Source of the DNA: Larus michahellis
Lineage: Eukaryota; Chordata; Aves; Charadriiformes; Laridae
Assembly: GCF_964199755.1 (NCBI RefSeq)
Contig: NC_133897.1
Coordinates: 69,124,661 to 69,188,660, forward strand
Direction: 5' to 3'
DNA length: 64,000 nt
Positions 35,522 through 46,600 of this stretch are shown here, piece after piece; the first letter of the stretch is position 1; the number at the start of each line of letters is the position of its first letter. Under the pieces are notes generated by a model, which worked only from the letters and a program-made list of their open reading frames with translations, made no database searches and was not told the origin of the DNA. Both the position numbers and the translations under genes were made by a program.

Positions 35522-35890
35522 AAGTTTAACAATGCTACTAGTACCGCTATTTCTGAGTTATTGCTAGATGTAGATAGTATTCGATATGCGATGTTGCAAA
35601 ACAGAACTGCTACTGATTTTTTGCTTTCAGCTCACAGACATGGTTGTCAAGATTTTAAAGGATTGTATTGTATGAATCTAAGTGACCACTCCAAATCCAT
35701 CCATGCCCAGCTGCAGGAACTGCACCGACCGAACCAGCAACTTGTGGAGACCACTGGGTGAAATCTCTTTGCTGGATGGACTTGGGGGGTGGGGTTGGTT
35801 GAAGCAAATTGTACTCATCGCCTGTGTGGAAGGAATTTGTGTGTTATGTTTAGTATGCTGTTTGCTGTTTTTAATAAGCATTATATGATC
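35520..35890 (+). pseudogene. env: Alpharetrovirus-like Env transmembrane remnant, frameshifted
   Basis: An open frame from 35402 to 35761 contains in its second half the features of a retroviral transmembrane subunit: a heptad-like helix, Leu-Gln-Asn-Arg at 35594-35605 starting the immunosuppressive-type segment, then a Cys-x6-Tyr-Cys loop (Cys codons at 35645 and 35669) and Asn-Leu-Ser-Asp-His-Ser just after it. That last motif and the following His/Gln-rich stretch resemble Rous/leukosis group Env more than gamma types. The Cys-x6-Cys-Cys pair normally present has Tyr (TAT) for its first Cys, one G-to-A change. The membrane span (Trp-rich, then Cys/Leu/Ile-rich) is in a different frame, ending at 35888, so a frameshift separates it. 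The surface subunit is not recognisable. It cannot encode a working Env. Confidence 0.75.
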
Positions 35891-36065
35891 AGCTGTAGAT
35901 GCCGCTTTGCATCGTACCCTTGTACGAGTTGTAGAATATGTTGCTCTAAAAACTATGTGTGTATCCATGAGAACCTGACCTTCACAGAAGAAGATAACAA
36001 GAAGGGATTACAACAATGTAGTCACGTATCAGACAGCTGCTGTTAGCGAAGCTGGATCATGAGTT

Positions 36066-36229
36066 TGGTGAGACTCGCTGCATGTGCTGGCCACGCGTGC
36101 AGCGACTCTGGCCTGTACTTTTCTACTCGATCCAGCGCAGGAGAGTCTGGTGGGACTCGCTGCGTGCGCTGGCCATGCATGCAGCGACTCTAGCCTGTAC
36201 TTCTCCACTCAATCCAGTGCAGGATATAA
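36066..36229 (+). repeat. 82-bp tandem duplication inside the provirus
   Basis: Units 36066-36147 and 36148-36229, about 86% identical over the first 77 bases, each containing GACTCGCTGC and TGCAGCGACTCT. The units are more diverged from each other than the two LTRs are, so the duplication is older than this insertion. Confidence 0.85.
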
Positions 36230-36313
36230 GGAGGCTGTCTCGGGTCAGAGAGGGGGAGAGAGACATGAGCACACTTTGAAGGTACAGGGGATGCCCTGAA
36301 GCACTGTGTCTGT

Positions 36314-36327
36314 CCCCCCCCCCCCCC
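36314..36327 (+). repeat. C14 homopolymer
   Basis: Fourteen C's followed by GTAAGT, which resembles a splice donor. Lies between the two Env-like segments. Confidence 0.85.
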
Positions 36328-36336
36328 GTAAGTTTT

Positions 36337-36615
36337 ATGTTCATTAACCCCAACACCTCAGAAGGCATCACAGCATGTTGCAAGATAAGATATAGTCTAC
36401 TACTGCTGCAAGATGCATTGAACACCTTCCTACAAGAATTCCAACTTTATGCCCTGATAGGACAGTGGGATGATGCACTCGCAAAGAGCCTGACTGCGTT
36501 AGGGTGGGTATTTTTGCCACATACCTTTTCAAAACCAGTAACTATGATGATTGAAATGTTACCACGATTGTTTTTCCAGGGTTGCTTGTGCTGTCAGCAA
36601 CCGCAATGTATTTGA
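36337..36615 (+). CDS. Unrecognised provirus ORF between the two Env-like segments
   Basis: 92 codons if the first ATG is used. It is mixed, with a Leu-rich helix-like stretch and a Cys-Leu-Cys-Cys cluster near the end. I recognise no family. It may be the decayed outer part of the second Env. A frame of only this length could also be chance. Confidence 0.25.
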   Translation: MFINPNTSEGITACCKIRYSLLLLQDALNTFLQEFQLYALIGQWDDALAKSLTALGWVFLPHTFSKPVTMMIEMLPRLFFQGCLCCQQPQCI

Positions 36616-36775
36616 AATATTACAAAAGGATTTCTCGTGGGTAAATCCAAAGAAATTGGCTTTCTGGGCTAAATTTAGGAATCTGGGTATTTATTGCCTT
36701 AGCAGGGTTCTTTTTGATTCTGTTTTTGATTGTGTTTAGTATATGACCTGCTAAGAGCGTCACAACAAGGATAAC

Positions 36776-36993
36776 ATGTCCAAATTAAAAGCGGTCAAAA
36801 ATGGTTTCGATGATTGGTCAAACTCATGGGGTATAACGGGATGGTTATCAGACTTACTAAAACAAGGGCTCATGCTATTGTTGGTTATATTATTATTGAT
36901 TATGGTAGCCTCATGTGTTCTCCGCAAAGTGACTGACATGATTGAAAATGCCATGCATAAGGTCTGGCTGGCTCAAGAAGAAAAAGGGGGGAT
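36776..36993 (+). pseudogene. env: Second Env-like membrane anchor and tail
   Basis: An open frame from the ATG at 36776 reads through the purine tract into the 3' LTR and stops at 37060. It encodes a Trp-rich membrane-proximal segment (Asp-Asp-Trp-Ser-Asn-Ser-Trp), a Gly-Trp-Leu start, a long Leu/Ile/Val membrane span and a basic/amphipathic cytosolic tail, the layout of a retroviral Env C-terminus. It is in the normal place for env, abutting the purine tract. It is different in sequence from the Env anchor at 35760-35888, so two Env tails from different lineages lie in one element. The ectodomain is missing. Confidence 0.6.
36978..36993 (+). promoter_or_regulatory. Polypurine tract
   Basis: AAGAAAAAGGGGGGAT directly abuts the TG of the 3' LTR and is the plus-strand primer for retroviral reverse transcription. 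Confidence 0.93.
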
Positions 36994-37372
36994 TGTAGGA
37001 ATGTGTCTGAGAGAAAATGATCACGTGAGCCAGCCTCCCTACTATGAGAGATTAGATTAAGGGCAAAACAGGTGGTAGAAGATGGAATTAGTACATGGGA
37101 AAAACAGGAACTGAGAAGGTAGAAAACATGTTGTGCTAATGACTAAGTAATTTACTATGTGAATTCTTGTAACCAATCTGATCTGTGAATGAACTGCATG
37201 GACAGCGCGTGAACAGAGACTGTAAGCCAATCATATAGCTGCCGCTAGCGCGTGCTCTTATTGCCTGACTATATATACTCTGTGAAAACTTGAATAAAGG
37301 GAGAACGATCATACTCATATTGAGATTCCATCGTTACTCCGGGTCCGTCTCCCACTCTGACATCCTCCGACA
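36994..37372 (+). repeat. 3' LTR
   Basis: 379 bp, same length and ends as the 5' LTR, with 4 differences and no indel. TATA at 37271-37277, AATAAA at 37293-37298. Confidence 0.97.
37293..37298 (+). terminator. Provirus polyadenylation signal
   Basis: AATAAA in the 3' LTR, about 75 bases from its end. Confidence 0.75.
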
Positions 37373-37535
37373 GTTAGAGTTGGAAGGGACCTTAAAGATC
37401 ATAGAGTTCCAACCCCCCTACCACAGGCAGGGACATCTCCCACTAGACCAGGTTGTTCAAATCCAGCCTGACCTTGAACACTTCCAGGGATCTGGCATCC
37501 ACAACTTCTCTGGGCAACCTCTTCCAGTGTCTCAA
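37373..37535 (-). mobile_element. CR1 LINE 3' end, right part split by the provirus
   Basis: Begins with the right copy of GTTAG (37373-37377) and continues AGTTGGAAGGGACC, the reverse complement of the CR1 3' UTR (GGTCCCTTCCAACT), then through the minus-strand CR1 body (AGGTTG, CTGGGCAACCTCTTCCAGTG). The copy is short and 5'-truncated. Its left part is 33243-33266. Confidence 0.92.
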
Positions 37536-40500
37536 TGATGCCTCAATCATTTTTTGCTCGGTGATAAGATGATCATGATGTCACTGACATGGTTTGGGGG
37601 GTACTGACATAGCTTGGAACTTTGACTGGGTCACCAGCTATGCCTTTTTAGTTAGCAAGCTTTAGGGGTTTTGGATGCAATCTGAATGCTCTACAGCTAG
37701 AAGTGGAAAAACTAGCATCTTCCATTCATGATTGATATACCTGACATTCAAAGAAAATTCTCTAATTCTCTTTGCAATGTTATCAATTTCAAGGCTGAGG
37801 ATACCATTATACTTTGCTATTCAACATCTCTCATAACCAAGGGCAACAAGTCTGTTCTCCAACTTTTGGAATTATTTTTACCTATTACATTAATGAACAC
37901 ATGATTTTATTTTGACAGATTGTAAATTCACTGAGAAAAAAAGAGTTTCTGGAGGGCTGGGAAAAGGAAATATTTTTTTATTTGCTTCAGTGGAGAAAAC
38001 AAACAATGGAAGGAGAAAAAAAAGATTTTGAAAAAACATTTTGATAAAGCACTATTCAAGATGAAATATTACAAGTGACATTTGAAATGTCAGAATATTT
38101 CTATTTTGAAACTTAATCCTTTGACTCTTCCATTTAAAATAGTAATTTTGTTTTGTTTAATAAATGGACCAAAACAGAGAGAGAAAAGGTGAGACAAAGA
38201 AACAGAACAGTCAGAAAACGAAACCTCTCGTTTTGTGTCAGTCCACAAGAAACGTTTGTGTGTTGCAACCAAACTAACCAGCCCTTTATTTCTGCAGCTA
38301 TACTACGGATAATGACTTTCCTGGTTACTTATTCCAGCAGTTAAATGGTCTTACTATTGTAAAGGTGCATCTTGGTCATAATCTGTTTAATAATATTGAA
38401 CTAGACTACATCTTTTATAGGGGAGGCTTTCTAGTTGATTTATAGCATTTTCATTGCTGTAATCAACACTGTGGCTATTGTACTAGAGACAATTTCTGGT
38501 AGCTAATGACTGTAATCTAAGAGAAAATAAGGTATTGTGATAAAGGGGTTCAAAACTAATGCAGTGCTAATGCAGGCTAGAAATGAGGAGCATTATTCTA
38601 ACTGTAAGGCTAACTAATTGTTTTAACAATTTGACTAGGAGTTTGCTAGATTCTTCTCTGTTCTATTTCTTAATCAAGACTGGCAGTCTTTTTGGAAGAT
38701 GCCTCCGTTCACAAGAAATAACTGGCTTCAATTTCAATGCAATTATGTGGAATAATAGCCTTGTAGCACTCATCAGTCTCAGATTCCTTCATGCCCTAGT
38801 CCAGAGGCATTTTCAAATGCCTCTCATACCTACTGTACTGAGGCAGGTTACCATAAAGCATTTAGAGTTACTACACAGAAATAAAGTGCTGCGAGGAGGT
38901 TTTCCAGACTTTCTTTGGCAGAGAGGTTAGGTAGATTCTTCAGACCTTTTGTGTTATCCAGAGTAGGGTTTTGGTGGTTGTGGTGGTGGGGTTTTTCTGT
39001 GTTTTTGGTTTTTTTTAATTAAGTTTATGCTAGATAATGAATTAGCATTTCAAAATAAGACTATTTTGTTTCTTTATGATAAATCGCAAAGGAGGAGTCG
39101 CCTCAGCAGAAAACCCAATTAAAACCTGCTGTCACAGTAGCTTAAGGGCCTCTTGAATGCATGATTAATACTCTTGTGCCCTTTGACTTCCAGTTAATAG
39201 GTATTTAACCTATTACCCTATTTAAACCCAGCTTCAGGAGTACGTTATAATGAGGTTCACTCAAATGTGTTGCCTGGGCTATAAGGGAACAAGAAGCTCA
39301 ACTTCCTTCTTGGTAAAGTCAGTAGAAGGGCTGTAGACCTGTGACGTGGTGACTGTGAGACAGGTAGTACCAGCTTTTCCCATTCTTTATTCTTCAGTGC
39401 GTGTAAGGGCTGCTAATCAGTTTCTTAAGCCTTGGTTTAAATTTCACGTTGCAAAATAAATGTGAAGTTACTTTCAAGAATAAGCTTTGTCCCTGAGAGT
39501 GTTGGATGGAAGGAAGCTCATCCACTTGTTGTGTGAGTTTGGCTATAATTTCATGTACTTACACATTGAGTTTGTGCACTTGATAATGGTACCCCTCAAA
39601 AGATAATGCTTATGTTGTAAGTTGACCGTTATGCACATATGCTTAACTCTGAATAAATATTTCTTCAGAAAAGCCAGAGGAGTGAACTAGATCTTGCCAG
39701 CATCTTTAATGTTTACTGCTGCCTCCATCTGCTGCTGCTATGTTTTTCTCTCCTGAGATCCAGTTTGTTTTGACTCTTATTCCCCTAGTATGTTAATTAC
39801 ATTCATGCTGTGCTCTTATTGACGAGGAAAACGTTCATATAGAAAGGCCAGCAAGGAGCTTGCTCTTTGTCATGTGTATCTCTTTGCTTTAGTAATGTGT
39901 GGGCATTCTTCTGTTATACTTTTTGCATGTTTTTCTGTGATCCTGATTTTGGAAACTAGGAGGTAAATTAGGGAAAAGCTGTACAGAAATCCATTAGTGC
40001 CAAGATAAATTGGATTTTATAGACTTCTGGTGTCTTGTGTCTCTAGAATATGTTACCTGTTTGTTTTGTATCTTTGACTTAACAGGCCTATAAAAAAAAA
40101 AAAGAGATATACTGGGTGCTATGCTCTGTAACTGTGGGGGAAAACGAACTTCTTGTTCTTGGCTTTTGGTCTGATGATTGTTTTGATCACTTCATTTATT
40201 AAGGGCACGTTTTTGAGGTAGTGGGTTCTCATACCCACTGTTCTCTCATCTGAGAACATCCCAAACCCTGGATGACACTGAGGTAATTAATGTACTTCCC
40301 AAGAAGGAAGATGTCTTGCCAAAAATGCGTTCATACCTCACAGTAAACAATTAGCTCAACAAACAGCTACAGATAATGTACTCGGTGACTTGGGAGTGCA
40401 AACTGGAAAAAGATGCAGCTATGAGGTCTTATTTAGCCTTTTGGGTATCTTAGTACACATCCTTCAAAAATCCATTCCATCCTTCAGCAGCACAGTCATT

Positions 40501-43479
40501 TGGCATATAAATATGCTCAGTGTCTGCTGGATTTTGAGTGAGGTGAGACTGGAAATGAATAGTGAGGCAGCGTTAGAAACAGGGCTAAGTGTTTTGACAC
40601 CCATGGATTTGGAGGCCTGTATCAACCTATAATTCGATAAATTATCTCGTTGTTTGCCTTTGTATGCTATAGGTATGTCTTATTACATATTAAAGCTGTA
40701 CAGCTTTACAGAAAGGTATAAACCTGAAGGCATGAGAAACAATGGCCAAAACTGAAGTTTCAAATCCCTTCCAAATTCATGGAAATATCTCAAGATCTTT
40801 ATGTTCTTAGACTGGGCAATGAGTTAGGGAGTGGAATGTGGCTGCCAGCTTCACCAGGGTTATCTGAGGTGGGTGGTTATTGTAGATGGCATGATTTATG
40901 TTCAGCATTATGTAGGCTTATTAAATTCTGTTCCTAAAATTTAGTTCATTTCTGCTTAGGACAGACACTGAATGTTACAGGAAACTTTGGTAAACCACAC
41001 TTCTATTCAAACTTGTTGCTGTATTCCAGGGAGACACAGCAGCTTACAAAGTATTTGGGGTGCACTTAAAAATTAGGTTCATTTTACACTATGACTTACA
41101 CAATTTATCTGGTATTTGTGTTCAAAAAGCAGTTCGACAATACATGTTTTATGGTCTGGTGGTTGCATTTTTGTATTCATAAGAAATTCCCTTTCCTGGT
41201 ATGCAGATACATTGCAAAAGAGGAAACAGCCTACACTGTATAACTCCTTATCCAAAAATTGCTCTCAAATATTAGTGAAGGTAATTTCATCTTTGTTTTT
41301 AATGACAAATATGTACAAATACCAAAGAAGTTACAAAGATAATGATGTCTCAAAAACTCTGTAAGATAGGATTTTTGGGCAAATGAAAGAAAAAGAAAAC
41401 TCGATCTCAGAATCTCTGTAGCTAACTCTTACACACATCATATTTTTTTTTCATGGATGTTTCATCAGGGAGGACTCCAAAAATACTAATTTGCATCCTG
41501 TCCCTCTATTAAGTAGATTAATAGAGCTCTGCTTGAAGTTGGTGAAACTGTGATGAATTTCATCTTCTGGGACCTGTGGCAATAAAGCCAGAAATTCTCT
41601 GGAATCTGAATCATATTGCAATACTCCTCACCTAGCAGAAAGGCTCCCATTTCAGGGTGACTGGATTTTCTGAATATTGCTTCAGAAAAAGGTGGCAAGC
41701 CAGGGACTAGCTATTAGGCTGCTATGGGATTGTTACGTCTCACAACACTGAAATATAGCCAACAGTTAGAACAGACCTGTATTTTAAGAAAGTTTTGAGT
41801 GCACAGTATTGACGCTGAGCAGTGTATATAGTAAGCATTATCTTGTCTGGAGTGCCTGTTCAAGAAGCCTTTGTCAGGGAAAGATTAAAACGATCCTGAG
41901 AAGATGCTTTTAGTAAGAAACCTACCTAAAATCTGGTAGAGTGTAACAATATAGGTAGCTACCTATTTGGTCACTGTTTATTCTTGTTTCAACTGCGTAC
42001 CACAAGTCTTAACCGTGTCAGAAAGTTTCCCAACTCCCTGTTGTGGAAGTCATCTCCTCATCTTGTATCAAAATAACTGTTTTCTCTTCCTCATTGTTGG
42101 AGTACTTCAGGGAACTTTTAAGGAAGGGTTGGCAGTGGGCAATGCTGTTTGGCTGATGTGGCTCATCACAAGCAATATATTGCTGTTATCTGTGTGAGGG
42201 AGGAGGACTGATCAAATTTTCTTCTCGCTGTGTCCTCTGGCATAAGGCGCTATATTTGGGAACTGCCTTTCGTATCTGCTGACTCATCCGTGTCAAAAAT
42301 AAAAAGAATGTTAGGCTTTTTTTAGACCAAGGAAACTTATAATTTTTATAGTACTTGGCATCTCTTGGAAACAGAAGCAATTGTCTCTGCAGTTCCCAGT
42401 ACTTCTATAAAGTATGTATCTATCAGTAAATAACACAGGCCAGGTCCTTTACTGTGGTCTTGAAGGCAACTTGGCCTGGCATGACTTCTGTCTGTAGGGC
42501 TACACGCATGTCTGTCTCCACTTTTCCCCACCATCCATGGCACATGGAAGAAGCATGTTCTGTGACCATGTCTTTGCATTGTCTGTCTGACACGGCCCAA
42601 AATGGGGTCAGGCAGCATGACAACAAGCCGTGTCATGAGACGGTGTTCATACCTGTGCCCTGGCTGGTTCACTAGTATAGACATGGCCATGGGGGATGGT
42701 AAAGAAATTCCAGATTCATGCTCCAGAGTAATTTGTTTGCCAACATCCCCCTTCTGCTGCCTCTGTGTTCACATCCAGATCTTCTGTCTGAATCTGAAGG
42801 AACTTGACTTTCAGTTCTGAGCCTAGAAGACCTTATCAATCATCTGTGGCTGGAGAAAATAGCCCTTATGGTCAGGGTGTATTGGAAGAAGCCTTGAAGG
42901 GCTCCAGCCCCATTTGTGTTTGATGGAGTATTGGCTATATATAGCCAGGGGATGATTTGTCACTTGAGGCCTTTGCATGTTCAACTTCTTTACCAGTTGT
43001 ACAGAGAGGGTCACCTTTACTTCCTTAAGGTACTTGCAAAGGGTTTCTCGTCTAACTCAGTAGAGCTGAGCACAACTTGCTATGTAAATTAATAAAATAA
43101 TTAACTCCTTAATTGACTCACTTTTCAAAAGACTACACTTTCATATTTTCTTCCCTGTCACCTGTGCTTCTTAAATTGCTAATTGAGAAATAAATTGCTT
43201 AATTGCACCAAGATTCTGCCTGAATCCTGGAAGTACTGAAGTTGTAAATTATCTGGTCCAGACTGCTGTGAAGTTATAATTGCAATTTAAGAGCTAATTG
43301 GATTACTACAGAGATGTCCTCTGTTAGGCATTAACACCTTCCTCAGGTGGTAAGGTCACAACGCGGCATTTCTCATTGCTTTTCTCTGTCTTTGGTTTCT
43401 GTTCTTAGATTCTGCACACTTGAATTTTCAGTGATGTGGGCAAATAGATTTACAGGCATATCCATGACCCAACAGTGGT
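37536..43479. other. Non-coding DNA
   Basis: AT-rich, with no coding exon or repeat family recognised. The G/T-rich stretch at 38970-39020 is low complexity. Frames up to 115 codons carry no recognisable domain. Confidence 0.5.
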
Positions 43480-43661
43480 CAGACACTGGAAGAGGCTGCC
43501 CAGGGAGGTGGTGGAGTCACCATCCCTGAATGTGTTTAAGACTTGTTTAGATGTGGTGTTAGGGGATATGGTGTAGGGGAGAACTTTGTAGAGTGGGGTT
43601 GATGGTTGGAGTCGATGATCCCAAGGGTCTTTTCCAACCTAAATGATTCTATGATTCTATT
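43480..43661 (+). mobile_element. CR1 LINE 3' fragment
   Basis: Starts in the ORF2 end (ACTGGAAGAGGCTGCCCAGG), continues GATGGTTGGAGTCGATGATC and TTTTCCAACCTAAATG, and ends in two ATTCTATG units, the canonical avian CR1 terminus. Severely 5'-truncated. Confidence 0.95.
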
Positions 43662-46600
43662 TATAAATCTTATAATGATATGCAGTAACTGTGGGGTTCT
43701 TTTGAAAGCACATATGCTGCGTTGTGTTAACTTTTTCCACCCCTAGACACTGTGGACTAATGCCCCTTCTATTCATGTGTTGTGGTATACAGACATAACT
43801 ACAGATCTCGCCTGAGCTAACATGGAAGATCCTGTTTCCAATGGGTTCAGGAGATGTCTGCTGGAGAATCTGGGAGCTAAGTATTGTAATGTTTGTACGT
43901 CAGGAGGAATGTCTAGCCATGGTCACTTAGGACCTAGTTTCAGAGCCATGATGCAGGTGCCAATGAACCTTAGTAAGAACATGGAAACTGAGGAAGATAA
44001 CCAGGGTTAAGTCCGGCTTGAGCATATCTGTATGAGTTGCAATTGCATACCGTTGTTCTAATCGGTATTTTTTTATAAGGGTGTCTTTCAAAGAGCTAAA
44101 TCAGGTTCCTTCAAACTTGCATGTGTTCACTCTGGAGTGGTCAAAGAGTGAGCCAAAGCAAGTTGGGTATACCATTAGCAGGTACCTCATAAGGACTATT
44201 AGAGGATGGTTGTCATCTCAGAGAACAGGGAAAGGGTAAGTGTGAGGCCTAATTTTTAAAATGAAGAAAGCTGAAGGGGAAATAGAAGTAGAGGACCTGG
44301 AAAAGAGCTAACAGATAATACAAACATAACTATCATCAGTAAGATGCTCTTGCATGGGGGAGGTACCATTCCAAAGCTTCTAAACAGGACAGTTGTGTAC
44401 AAGGTAATGTTCCTCTTGGCAATGTTGAGGCATTGCTGAATTCTTGTGGTTAGTCTTGAAATTCAGATATTGAGATTCAGAGGTAGTAAAACTAAAGCTT
44501 TCATAAATATGCCTTTCAAAGGAAGCATGCAGGAATTGTGCTCTGTTTCAAAAAGTAACTGAAGCTGAGGCATAAGATTTCAAGACTGCTACAAAAATGG
44601 GGATAATCGAAGGCATACTGCACAGCCAGAGTCTGTCTTGAACAATAGGGACTATTTTTTTTAACTGTGAATTCAGCTATACAGTTAAATATAGTTGTTC
44701 TTAAATTGTTATTCCAAAGAAATTCCTTAAGATAGACCACCTCTGTCAGGTTTTATTCTATAATTAGTCCTGTCCAATTTATTTTTATGACTAACTCCCA
44801 TGGGAGCCAATGGGAGAAAGGCATGCGTGAAAAGCCCCTGAATTACACGTTGAGGTGCTGATCTGTGAAAGTCCCTACGTGGTAATGGGATTTAAATACT
44901 TAAAATACCCCTGAGAAATCTGAGGCCTTCCAAGATTTTAAAACAATGACTGAAGAGCCCTGAATTTAAGCATAAATTGTTCCTATGTTTTCTGAAAATG
45001 GAATTCATAAAGTGCTGAATATCTTAACAGGCTGCTCTAGCCCCTTGAGGTCCACTTCCTCGGACACTGTCCTTCCTATGGTACAAGTGCCTAGATGTAT
45101 CTAATATACCAACATACACTGATGTATGTACCACGGCATGTGTAAAAGTTAACATGCATTGATCCTTACACCTCACAGGTGCCTTCTGAAAATATTTTTC
45201 TCATGTGCTTCTCTCAGTGGATGTTAGCAGACCTGTCAAGGACACTACAGCTCCTGTTGAAACTGGGCTGGTTTTGAAAATACCCAGTTTGCTATAAGAT
45301 GATCATCATACTCTGCTGGGTAGTCAGCTTTTAGAAACATCTCTTCTGTAATGAGATAATTTCTCTGCTCACTGCAAAGATTTTCTTGAGTTGATTGATA
45401 TTCAAGCATGTTAATATTTAAAGCTTGTGACCTTTGCTTCTCTTGTTTTTCCATTGCCTCATTAACAGCTATAATCAACATCACCAATGCCCTCCTAATG
45501 CCATTTACCCTTTAAATTTCAGCACTTCTATGTAAAGCTTGCCAATCCCCCAAGCCCCTCTGCATCAGAAGATTGTTTCTTTATGCAAACTGCTTGCATT
45601 GGGGAGGGGGCTTGGGAGGAATCTGAAGCTAGCTTGTAAGACTTCTGTCCTTTTTCTCAGATCTTCGTATGGGAGAGGTTGAACTAGATTCCTTCATTGT
45701 ACTGATTTCTTACAAGGGCATATTCTATCTGGGGGAAAAGATCTCTGCTCTTTCCTGTCCCCAACCCCTGCAGTGTCTTTCTTTGTACATCTCCTTCCAG
45801 TGAGGTTGGGTAGGCTTTGTGATGCAGGAATGACACTTAAAAAAAAAAATCTATAGGCTTCTGATTTTAAGCTCAGAAACCTCTAGTGTAAGAAATGAAG
45901 TCGCACACAGCTTCACCATGTAACATACGAGGCTTTTGGTGCTCACTGGTGCTGGAGAGGGGCGGATGATGTTCTGAGAGCGCTCCATGACCTCTTGCAC
46001 AGTGAGCCCCTGTGAAGCAGGGAGTTGTACCTCACTGTGGTCCTTGTCTGTGGGACATCTAGAACAACATAAATGAAATTTGGAAGCAGGCGTTGAACAA
46101 ATCCAGAGAAGGCTGTATTCCACCAGTCCCCTCAAAAGCCATGCTTGCTCACCTGCTTTATATGCTACAAGCAACTGGCTTCCCCCTTCTGAAACAGATG
46201 ATAGAGGAAGGACAGGAATTCTAGTGAGTGCAAGTGGATACAGAACTATGCCCTTTTTAAAATTTAAGATTGGCACCAGAATCTGGCAGTGCATTGCCTC
46301 GATTGCTGTGAAGACAACTTTAAGAGACAAGCTGTAAAGGAGAAGTGAGAACATAGTTTTCCTCAGCAAAGGAAATGTAAGGCACTGCTTTTGTGGGCGT
46401 GCAGGTGTTCTACAGCTAGGATGCCTCTGGGATTAAAGATGCCAAAAAATCAAGTGATGGATGTTGTGGTAGCAGTAGATGCTATGGGTTCTTCAGGTTG
46501 GAAAGCCGTTCCAAAGGCCATGGAAACAATAACCACAGTTTAGTCTGAACTGTTTTGGGACTGAGTATTGCTCTCATACAGCAATACTCTCTGTAGCATA

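Larger units (their letters stand above)
33267..37372 (+). mobile_element. Endogenous retrovirus, 4106 bp, non-autonomous and mosaic
   Basis: A complete insertion in structure: two 379-bp LTRs, primer binding site, internal region of 3348 bp, purine tract and 5-bp target duplication. Internal content in order: untranslated leader, a Gag N-terminal ORF (33806-34369), an unrecognised ORF (34625-34837), a 24-base A run, an alpharetrovirus-like Env transmembrane remnant (about 35520-35890), an 82-bp tandem duplication, a C14 run, an unrecognised ORF (about 36337-36615) and a second Env-like membrane anchor (36776-36993). No capsid, nucleocapsid, protease, reverse transcriptase or integrase is recognisable, and the space left is too small for pol. 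It must have been mobilised by a helper. LTR divergence of 4 in 379 suggests an insertion within the last few million years at typical avian neutral rates (inference). Confidence 0.95.

Noticed and set aside
45851..46369. 172-codon minus-strand frame
   Set aside because: No recognised domain, no CpG or promoter context, and codon use looks random.
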